The translations under genes and the position numbers were made by a program. Shown here in pieces: positions 24,463 to 35,000 of a stretch of DNA of 64,000 bases. Origin of the DNA: Chiua virens (lineage: Eukaryota > Basidiomycota > Agaricomycetes > Boletales > Boletaceae); the NCBI GenBank assembly GCA_019787685.1, contig JAHNUO010000011.1:992001-1056000 (forward strand). The letters run 5' to 3'. Within the stretch, counting starts at the first letter, position 1. Each line of letters starts with the position of its first letter. The notes under the pieces were generated by a model. That model ran no database searches. It saw only the letters and a program-made list of their open reading frames with translations, and was not told the origin of the DNA.

Positions 24463-26848
24463 ATGTTGGCTTACCTCTGGCTTCTAGCATTGCCCACGAC
24501 AACTTGGGCTGGCGTTCAAGAACTATGGTGGAACGTAACCTATGTCCAAGACGCTAATCCCGATGGCCTTTTCGCCCGTCGTGTCATTGGCATCAACAAT
24601 ACTTGGCCGTAGGTGTTCTGACATCGGTATCGCACTTACTCGATGCGACCTTGATTTCCAGACCTCCTCCTCTCTCCGTCAATACGTCGGACTCTCTCCT
24701 CCTTCACTTGACCAACTCCCTCGACGCACCAACGACCTTACATCATCATGGTATGTTCTTCAACTCCACCAGCTGGATGGACGGTGCCGTCCAACTCTCG
24801 CAATGGTGCGTTTCATCTGGACCTCCGCCCGTCGTGTCATCTTCATTTCCTCCAGTGGTGTTCCGCCCGGTCAGACGTTCGACTATCTCGTTCCGATAAA
24901 TTCATCAGGCCAATACGGCACCTTCTGGGCCCATGCCCACGCCAACGTGAGCCCCCTGTGCCATATTGCCACGCCTAGCCTGATTTCCTTCCAGGGTCAA
25001 TATGTCGACGGCTTCCGTACGCCTCTCCTCCTGCATCCGTCCAATGAGACATACCACTACGACGAGGAACTCACCATCATCCTTGGTGACTGGTATCATC
25101 AGGAGCATGATGAGCTAATCACATCCTTCATCAGTCTGAGTAACCCAGGTGGTGCTGAACCTGTTCCTGGTAACCATTGTCAGTATTGACCGACAGACCA
25201 TACCCATTGACCCGTTCTGTCTCAGATTCTGGGTTGATCTATTTTGCACAAAATTCGTCATACTTGCCTCCCATCTCAGGGACCTCACCCGCGCCAGTGA
25301 CCTCTGCCGTAGGATTCAATGAAAATGCGACTTTACCGTTTGTTCCAGGGCGTACCTATCGGTTGAGGATTATCAATACCGGGGCGTTTTCCGCCTTCTA
25401 CTTCTGGATCGACGGTCATCAGATGCGCATCATCGAAGCCGACGGCGTATGTCCACTATTCTCGGCTTCGGCTCCACTGCAATGACACATATGAAGCTAA
25501 CCAGCGTAAATATTATAGACCGACGTACAAGAATATTCGACAGATCTACTCAGTATCTCTGTTGCTCAACGCTACTCCATACTCGTCGATGCGCGGAATG
25601 ATACTTCTTCAAACTGGATGATCCATGCTAACATGGACGTGGCTATGTTCGACCATATTCCCGCTGCATTGCAGCCAAGTATGTGCCGTATGAATTGGTC
25701 GCATTCGTCGACTGAAGTGAACCTAAATAGATCTTACCGCTTCGATCACATACGCCAGCGGACAAAACATTACTGACCTTGGACCCATCCAGACCTATAT
25801 CACGACTAACGATACTGCACTGGTCCCCGTCGAAGTAATCCCGCAAACCGTGGCTTCACAAACTGTTGAGTTGGAGGTCGTGTTCGACACCATGAATGAC
25901 GGCACTAACCGCGCCATGCTCAACGGTTATGTCTACAATCCCCCGATCGTGCCCGCTATCATGTCTGTTCTCACTCTCGGTGACAATGCAACAGTTCAAG
26001 AAGCATACGGACCGTACAGCATCATGCTGAACCACCTCGATATCGTTGACATCGTTGTCAATAATAGTGACAAGCAACCTCATCCATTGTGGGACCCCGT
26101 CTGTTCCAATCACGATGTAATTTTCTTGCTGATCTATGTCTCAGCCACCTGCACGGACACAAGTTCCAAATCGTCAATCGCGCTGATAAATACAACTCAA
26201 CGGACCCTACATTGAACCCACCCCTGATTGAGGGGCAAGCCAATCCTATGCGTCGCGACACTGTTACCATTCCAGGTGGCGCATCCGCAACCCTTCGAGT
26301 TGTCGCGGATAACCCTGGAGCGTGGCTTTTCCACTGTATGCGGCTATCCAGAACACAACTAGTTTGATGGCTGACCACTCTCGGTCGTTAGGTCACATTG
26401 AATGGCACTTGGAATCTGGTCTCGCGGTTCAGTTCATCGAGGCCCCAATCCAAGCCCAGGAGCGAGCGGCAGGCGTTTTTCCATCATTTCTATCTGAACA
26501 GTGTGCGGCGTTAGGGATCCCCCAATCTGGAAATGCTGCCGGGCACGCCTCTGCAACAGATTTGGCCGGGTTACCCCTGGGACCGTGGCAACAACTGTTG
26601 GGCTGGCAACCAAAGGGCATTTTGGCCATGACTGGGTGAGCATGCTTGCCGTCATCTACATTCTAAAGACTGGTCTAATACGTTATGTATGTAGGTGTGT
26701 ACTCACGGCGGTTATCGGCATGTTGACTGTGACATGGTATACGATAGGAGGCAAGGACAGCGAGGAGGAGATCGAGCAGGAGGTGATACGACGCCTCGAG
26801 GCCAAGCGAAATCGAAAGCGATTCGGTTTCTTGAAAAGAGCTAGTTGA
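24463..26848 (+). CDS. FET3: Iron transport multicopper ferroxidase Fet3
   Basis: Cell-surface ferroxidase that oxidises Fe(II) and hands Fe(III) to Ftr1. The start is ATG 24463 with a signal peptide (MLAYLWLLALPTTTWA). Copper-ligand motifs are present in order: LHHHG, WAHAH, HPFHLHGH and the C-terminal HCHIEWHLESG, several of them rebuilt across introns (for example CAC T at 26332 joining GT CAC). The GDWYHQEHDELIT and NPGGAEPVP blocks are typical of Fet3. The C-terminus has a membrane span (VLTAVIGMLTVTWYTI) followed by a charged cytoplasmic tail, which separates it from secreted laccases. There are about eight short introns, all with good signals, and the frame is intact. It is transcribed divergently from FTR1 through a 276-bp promoter. 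Confidence 0.93.
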
Positions 26849-27209
26849 TCCCCGTGCCGAACTTGACCCGATTCGAACGGAGACCGCGAGCGTGTTCGGT
26901 TCGATTTCGGTTGAGCGGTGCTCTTGTATGTATGTAACGACCGTCGATAACGGACGGGGTGATTTTATACAATTACTGCAAACAGTTTGTAAATTCGTCC
27001 AGAGATCATTGAAACACCAAGACACGGAATGAATCGGATTTGATACGGTGAGAATTACATACCCTGAGAGATTACAGTCTGAGAATTAGTAGCCGAAACT
27101 CCAGCTGCTCTGCTCTGAGCTCTGTTCGTTTTCTTGTTCGGACGAGATCTAAGTTGAAATCAAGTCGGGGTTATCCGAAAGCAGTTGCACTCAAATCGAC
27201 AACTCCGAA
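26849..27209. other. Intergenic spacer
   Basis: Spacer between FET3 and SHMT; no gene seen. Confidence 0.5.
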
Positions 27210-29169
27210 ATGTTACACCGTTTCCTTCTTCGCCCCATCTCAGCCACTCCCCTCCTCAGGTTACGCTCCATGGCCACCGCAAATACACCAGCCTTCGTAT
27301 GTACTCGTCTTTTCGTCACAGCTGTTCATCCTGAAGCCCGCTGCAGAACAAAGTGTTGTACACAGCCTTGTCCGAGAGCGACCCCGAAGTACAAAACATC
27401 ATCGACAAGGAAACCTGGAGGCAGTATTCTGGACTTGAACTCATTGCTTCAGAGGTACCTCGTCTCTTTTTCCTCCTGTTCTGAACGCTCACATCTTCGT
27501 AGAACTTGACCAGCCGTGCCGCCATCGAGGCCAATGGCTCGATTTTGACCAACAAGTATTCTGAGGGTCTTCCTGGTGCACGGTACTATGGTGGTAACGA
27601 ATGGATCGACGAACTCGAAAACTTGTGCCGCAAGCGGGCCTTGCAGGCATTCAACCTCGATGCCGCCAAATGGGGCGTCAATGTCCAGCCTTATTCCGGA
27701 AGCGTGAGTCCGCTTTGATCGGTGGACACGTCAATCTCTGAGCCTCATTGTCTTGTTTCTATCCCTCTGCATTCTCCGCTGATGAATCCAGACTGCCAAG
27801 TGTGTCATATCTCTCTAGGCTCGGTGGTATGGGACTGACGATGACCCACTTATCACAGCTTTGCAGCCCTGACGGCATTGATTCAACCCCAGGACAGACT
27901 TATGGGACTGGGCCTGCCCGACGGTGGTCACCTTACCCATGGTTATTACGTGCGTTCCCAGATCTCTGGGTGTTACCACGCCGACTCACCGGTTTCATGC
28001 AGACTGCCAAAAAGAAGATGACTGCATCTTCCATTTATTTCCAGTCATTCCCTTATGGTCTCGACCCTGCGACGCAACTCATCGATTATGTGGCATTGGA
28101 GAAACAGGCCAAGATATTCAAACCCCGTTTGATCATCTGCGGTGCTTCTGCGTACCCGCGAGACTGGGATTACGGGGCGCTCAAGGCTATTTGCAATAAG
28201 GAGGGTGCTTACTTGATGGCTGATATCGCCCACACCAGTGGTTTGGTCGCAGCACAGGAGTTGAACAACCCCTTTGAGTACTGTGACGTTGTCACCACCA
28301 CGACGTGGGTGTTCAGTAATTTTGCCTATCGACCCTTTTGATCTTTGTTGGATTAGTCACAAGACCCTTCGCGGCCCTCGAGCTGGCCTGATCTTCTTCA
28401 GGAAGGACGGCGAAAAATACCAGGATCTTGAGAAGCGCGTTAACGAGGCTGTCTTCCCTGCTTGTCAAGGTGGCCCTCACAACCACGTTCGTCTGACTTT
28501 TGACGTCTCGTTATCTTGTCATAATCGTGCCTTTCCTGCAGACGATTGCCTCCATTGCCACGGCACTCCTCCAGGTTTCCCAGCCCGAATGGAAGCAGTA
28601 CGCACGTCAGGTCATCGCCAATGCGAAGGCGCTTGGTGCCTACCTTGTTGAGCGTGGTTACAAGCTCCAAACCGATGGTACCGACAACCACCTCGTTCTA
28701 TGGGATCTCCGACCGCTTGGATTGACCGGTAGTAAGATCGAGAAAGTGTGCGATCTTCTTGGAATCACCATCAACAGTATGTCCCTCGTTCGCATGCTGT
28801 TCTCCGTTTGTTGAATTGTTGTTTTTAGAAAATGCCGTATCTGGAGACGCATCCGCGCAGACACCTGGTGGTATCCGTCTTGGTACTTCCGCTCTAACGT
28901 CGCGTGACATGGTGGAAGAGGACCTTAAGGTTGTTGCCGAATTCTTGCACCGTGCGGTTCAGCTTTCGCTTGTCCTGCAAAAGGAGGCTGGTTCCAAGCT
29001 ACTCAAGGACTTTGTCCGGGTGGCCACCACCGAGAGCGAGGGCAAAGTCGGGGCACAGATGGTCAAGGAGCTGCGTCGGGAAGTTGTTGCGTTTGCTCGC
29101 AAATGGCCTTTGCCTGGTGCCGACGTGGCTACCATCCAACGACCGGCGGGCATCGAGGAGGACGATTAG
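27210..29169 (+). CDS. SHMT: Serine hydroxymethyltransferase
   Basis: PLP enzyme interconverting serine and glycine with transfer of a one-carbon unit to tetrahydrofolate. The first ATG (27210) gives an Arg/Leu-rich presequence, [21 protein letters not shown] second in-frame ATG at 27270 (MATANTPAF) would give a cytosolic form, so one gene may serve both compartments. Conserved blocks: LIASEN-LTSRA across an intron, [21 protein letters not shown], then [21 protein letters not shown]. The internal-aldimine lysine lies in [11 protein letters not shown], assembled from exons ending near 28304 and starting near 28356. Further blocks are QGGPHNH and [15 protein letters not shown]. The length is about 475 residues, normal for the family. 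Seven or eight introns are present and no frame breaks are seen. Confidence 0.95.
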
Positions 29170-29852
29170 GTTTACATTTGTACGGATGATAATCCCGGGG
29201 GGCCGTCACGCGGATGTTTGATGGCGAAGATTCAACGATCGCGAGCAGATGTTTGATTTGGGCGTTCAACATTGTCCAGCAGAATCAAACCAGTGTATCC
29301 TTATTTCTCCATACCTGCATGTTTAACATGGCGTATTAACACGATGTGACCGTTATCTTCAGTTGACCCCGCGTTCGCGCCTCGTTCAGTTGATTAACCT
29401 GCGATCGAGGTAAGCAACAGATACAGAGCCCATCTCTGTTACTCTTGAATGCGTTGAATTATTCCACAAGTATTGGGCGTATAATTCGCTCGATGATCGT
29501 CTGATCCATATTCTGTAGCCAAAGCTTCATCTTTTCGTCTACCAAAATGATCACTGTCATTACTTTGAAGTATGTATCTGTCTACTATGTATATTCAACC
29601 TGCTAGGCCAGTGATCTCGGCATGTCTCACCTGAGAGTCACATGCTGTGCACTTTTCCCCAGATTACTCACGCTGTGACGATCCTAGTAGTAAGTGGCCA
29701 AGGTTGGTCCCTGTTAGGCCTGATCCCTGTCTGAACGGCGTTGATGAATGTGACAACCAGGGTCGTCAAACCCATCGAGACAAGCCTAGGGAAGCCCTGG
29801 CGAGTTCACCCTTGCACAGGCCGATAGAAACTCATCGTTGTCTCCCACTCGT
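29170..29852. other. Intergenic region
   Basis: No supported gene between the convergent SHMT and F-box-type genes; only short, unconserved open frames. Confidence 0.5.
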
Positions 29853-31162
29853 TTAAGAAAGTTGACATTGCGACTTCAAGTCATCTGGCGTATCATCTGA
29901 ATCAACCATCTCTGACCACGCCCCGTCTACTAAACGAAGCGCTTTCCCAAAGACATTTATATGTGTGAGGTGGGACTGAGGGCGGAGTTTTTTGCGAAGC
30001 ATCGCCCGGATCCCTCGCGCCACCATCCCTGGTGCACGCACGCAGTCGAGATTCACGAGCAAGCATGATTGCAGGCTAGTGAGAGGACGAATGCCCTCCA
30101 ATACCCGACAAAGGACCTGCGAGGGCCGACCATGAGAACGTCAAAAACACATCAAGCGGGTCAGCTCACGTTTTCGTCCGTCTGAAGTGCCCCGCGGGAA
30201 ACATGGAAGGCGAGCGAACGAAGATGAGGAAAACGGGACCAAGCGGGCGTATCAAAGACACGTTGGAACACGACGTGTACTGGTCCCGTGTAGACATCGA
30301 CACACAACGAGAGCACCTCGATAGACTGAGGTGCTCGTTGGAGAATATCATGCATGTCCCATATTTGTGACTCCCAGTCCCAGTGAGGGGCATCATAGGT
30401 TCCGATGGCTAAGTCTGTGAGCGCGGATTGAGGGAGCCAACTTGCGGCGTCGAGGCCCTTCAAAATCCAGGCATCCATGGAAAGAGCGCGTGAATACGCA
30501 GCATCCACGGGTATGACGGGCGGGAGAGATCCAGTGCAATGGGCCATTTCAAGGCGGGGCACCTTGAGCTTGACCCTCTCCACAAGCGCGGCATCTGCAG
30601 GGCGATCCAGAAATTCGCACCACGAGAAACATAACTGCTCGAGTGATGGTAGAGACACAACTGCCTGCCAGTGGTGTTCATCCACGAGACTGGATGAAAA
30701 CGTAAGTTGTCGGAGATGTGACATGTGCGACATCCCAGTGAGGTGTTCCCTGGGCGTGAGTGCTTTTGTACGGTCAGCTGACTGGAAGGTGCCGTCATTC
30801 TTGAAAACGCAGGCGCGCACACTTGGAGCGAGGGAGAGCGCGAGAGGCTGCTTGGCGACGATCTGTGACATCAATGTTGTCGCTCTCGAGGCAGTATAAA
30901 CAACATCATCGGAGGGTCTCCTCTCTCGGGAGCTAGAAAACTCCAGGTATTCAAATGTACGTGGGAGGCACAAATTGGCGAAGAGTCTGCAAACTCGGGA
31001 GAGCATGGCGAATGTTAGGAGTTCGTCTTGGTTTGGACGTCCTGTGGATGGTGCGAGGTATTCAAATATGTAAAAGTATATCTCGTTTGGGATGATGAGC
31101 AAGACTCCTCGCTCCTCGCTCCGTCGTTCGGGAGCTGCATGATGGAATCCAATGCAAGTCAA
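29853..31162 (-). CDS. F-box/LRR-like protein
   Basis: Two exons are clear: 30170-31162 and 29853-30116, separated by a 53-nt GT-AG intron (30117-30169). The N-terminal part reads IIPNEIYFYIFEYLAP followed by LSRVCRLFANLCLPRTFEYL, the usual layout of basidiomycete F-box proteins (an F-box helix, then a conserved VCRxF...LPRxF). The remainder contains spaced leucine-rich segments (LRQLTFSSS, LPSLEQLCFSW, VKVPRLEMAHC-like) suggesting degenerate LRRs. It would act as a substrate adaptor of an SCF ubiquitin ligase, by family inference. The 5' end is uncertain: the frame is open to 31162, but a further upstream exon is possible. These proteins are usually present in large lineage-specific families. 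Confidence 0.6.
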
Positions 31163-32056
31163 TAGTAGGCTCAGAAGAGTCTAAGTAAGCGTAAAATTTG
31201 GGCACTCACTTGACCATGCAAAGAGTGTCATACCACGAACGATGCGCGACGTAAAATAAAGAGACAAAAGAGAGGTTCGCTGTTTCTTGTGTAGGGTAGC
31301 TGGAGGTGAACGCAAAAAGCCTCGATGCTTGAGTTCAATCCTCCCAAGTGAATTGAAGTAACGATGTGACAACCCTGAAGGGCTTGTGAGGCTTGTTTGT
31401 TCACATGCCAACCTGAGTGTGAGTAGCAGTGCACACTGTCATGTGCCCCACGAGCCTGCCAGTGAGTACATAGTGACTTCGACCCTTGTCATAGGAATGA
31501 AACCGTACCGCTTAGGTGCTTGCTTTTCTCCCATGGAGCGAATTGAGGCAAGTTAATCGCATCACCGGTCTTTCTGCCCCCACATTTTAATACTACCTCT
31601 CCTCGCCATACTTCTGAAGTAAATCCTCTGTAACAGGAACAGGACGTCTCCGCTTGCCAGTGGCTTACATCTCATGGAACTTGAAAGATCCATGAAAGCA
31701 TGTAGGGCAGAGACGACCCGTGAATATGGATGACCAACGCATGGTAGCATACCGTACTCTTGGTCTTGGATGAGATGCTGTACGTGCGGTATTACTGATC
31801 CTCCTGAGAAAAGTCATTAGCACACGGAAGCGAGGTCACAATCAAGCATACCGAGAAGGACATTCATGGCCGCAGTCGACTATCTTCTTCTGAATTCAAA
31901 CCACCCCCCAAGACTGGACGTGAAGGACGGGATCGTTGTCTACGACAAATGATCCCGTGATTCCAGTACACATGTAGTAACTACTATACGTGGCAGTGTT
32001 CTGCGGGTCAGTAATAGTCTGTCTAGATAGGAAATTGGGATGTCACGGTCACAAGG
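31163..32056. other. Intergenic region
   Basis: Short open frames without recognisable domains on the minus strand (31181-31411, 31562-31750). They may include an upstream exon of the F-box gene, but this is not supported. Confidence 0.4.
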
Positions 32057-35000
32057 ATGTCACGATATCGATCAATGGTGTTGTACGTTGTAGACACAGG
32101 CTCTTTTTCTCGCAGAATCTCAGTCGACAACGCACGAGTAACAACTAGAATGAAAAGGCTTATAGCTCGCCTCCCGTGCTATCGATCGAAGGCTCCTGCG
32201 AGACCTTTCGCAGAACTTCCCATAGAAGAATTCTCAGCAGAACAACTCTCCGTAGAACAATCCCGTTCAGAACCACCCCCTGCGGAACAATCCCTCGATG
32301 AATTATCTGCAGAATCATTCGAATCACTCGCAGAACTTCCCAGTGCAGAATTTATGCAGATCGACAGCATTAGAAAGAAATTCGGACGCTTCAGAATCCT
32401 TATCGTCGGCCGGGCCAACGCTGGGAAGACCACCATACTCAAGCAAATCTGTAACTCTACGGAAGATCCAGTGATCTACGATCCACGCGGAAAAAAGGTC
32501 TGCTTAGACTTCAGGCGACAACGTCTGTCATGATCCGGGCGTACTGATGGTCGGTAATCAGGTCAATCTGGAAAAGCTCCAGGAATCCAGGGTGGTGAGT
32601 TGCATGGTTGTGGCGATCCCTTTATCATTATCATTTGGTTGACACATCTTAAGCGCGGAATACATGATATTGAGAATGAACTGGTCTTTCGAAGCAACCC
32701 GAATTTCGTTTTTCACGACTCGCAGGGCTTCGAAGCTGGGAGTATAGAAGAATTCGAGCAGATGAAGCACTTTGTCTCAGACCGTGCAAAGACAAGATTC
32801 CTCAAGAAACGAATCCATGCTATATAGTACTCAGGGGTAACAATGTTTATACCACACCATCATTGACATGTTACTGAGTAGGTATTGTATTCCAATGGAC
32901 CAATACCACCGGGCTGTGTTGGCTGCAGAAGATAAGTTTTTTGGTGATTGTGACACAGGGAATGGTAAGACTTACAAAGGTATAATGTGCCCTTTCTGAT
33001 ATTGTTTCTGTTTGCACTGGCAGTGCCTGTTGTACTTGTATTCACCAAATGTGATGCACTCTTGGTGCAAGGGATTGCAGCCTTGACACCTGAGGAGACA
33101 CAGCTACCTCAAGAGGAGAGGGTTGCAAAGGGACAACACAATGCCAATATGTTGCTGAAAGAGAACCCTACATGGGAGAGGGTACAAAGGATGAAATATC
33201 CACCAAAAATATGTGTGGAGTTAAAGGGTATGTGTGGATACATATTCTGGATTGGTTGAAACTGATCTGAAATGAAACAGACCTGCACAAGTTTAATGAG
33301 GAGTGTATACTTCTCTTAGAAAGGACTGTAGTGGCTTTGGATGGAGAAGCATTGCAGATGCTACTTGTGACTACACAGTGCACAAACATGATGCTTTGCA
33401 TTGAGTATGCATTGAGAAGGTAATTAATAAGGACTGCATAAAGTTTTGGTTATATGTATTAAAACATGTTACAGGGTCTTGATACCTTTCATTGATAATA
33501 GACATGAAAGGGATGGATTACTGACAGATTCTGGACAGCAGGAGTTGGTAGAAGCAATTGGATCATGGTTTCCAAATGTCAAGGTATGGAATTGTCTATA
33601 TGGTGTGAATAACAAGATGCCATAGTAAACAAATCCCCCTGTTGTTCTCTGATCCACAGGGAGTAAGTTCTTTGGTTATGAATGGGGTTCCAGCTGAAGG
33701 ATGCTTATCCATGCCCCTCTGTCCTGGCCTCTATCCTCTCATTCATAGAGAGTAAGTGCTCTGATTGTGAATGGGGTTCCAGTCTGTCAGAAGAATGCTC
33801 ATCCATGCCCCTCTGTCCTGGCCCCTGTCCTCATTCATAGTTTGTAAGTGATCTGATTGTGAATGGGGTTCCAGAAGGATGCTCATCAATGCCCCTTTGT
33901 CCTGGCCCCTGTCCTCTCATTCATAGGCAGTAAGTGCTCTGACTGTGAATGGGGTTTCTAAAGGATGCTCATCCATGCCCTGCTGTCCTGGCCCCTGTCC
34001 TCTCATTCATAGTTTGTAAGTGCTCTGATTGTGAATGGGGTTTAGAACCCAGTCTGAAGGATGCTCATCCATGACCCTCTGTCCTGGCCTCTGTCCTCTC
34101 ATTCATAGTTTGTAAGTGCTCTAATTTGTGAATGGGGTTCCAGAAAGATGCTCATCCATGCCCCTCTGTCTTGGCCCCTGTCCTCTCATTCATAGTTTGT
34201 AAGTGCTCTGATTGTGAATAGGGTTCCAGTCTAAGGATGCTCATCCATGCCCCTCTGTCCTGGCCTCTGTCCTTTCATTCATAGGAAGTAAGTGCTCTGA
34301 TTGTGAATGGGGTTCTAGAAGGATGCTCATCCATACCCCTTTGTCTTGGACCCTGTCCTCTCATTCATAGGAAGTAAGTGCTCTGATTGTGAATGGGGGG
34401 GTTCCAGAAGGATGCTCATCCATGCCCCTCTGTCTTGGCCCCTGTCCTCTCATTCATAGGGAGTAAGTGCTCTGATTGTGAATGGGATTCTAGTCTAAAG
34501 GATGCTTATCCATACCTCTCTGTCTTGGCCCCTGTCCTCTCATTTATAGCGAGTAAGTGCTCTGATTGTGAATGGGGCCCCAGCTGAAGAATGCTCATCC
34601 ATGCCCCTCTGTCCTGGCCCCTGTCCTCTCATTCATAGTTTGTAAGTGGTCTGATTGTGAATGAGGTTCCAGAAGGATGCTTATCCTCTGTCTTGGCCCT
34701 TGTCCTCTTATTCATAGTTTGTAAGTGCTCTGATTATGAATGGGGTTCTAGCTGAAGGATGCTTCTCTGTCCTGGCCCCTGTCCTCTCATCCATAGCCAG
34801 TAAGACTTTGCTCTGATTGTGTTAATGGGGTTCTAGTCTAAAGGATCATCATGTCCCTTTGTCTTGGCCCTTGTTCTGTCATTCATAGCGAGTAAGTGCT
34901 CTGATTGTGAATGGAGTTCTAGAAGGATGCTCATTCATGCCCCTCTGTCCTGACCCCTGTTCTCTCATTCATAGGCAGTAAGTGCTCTGATTGTGAATGG

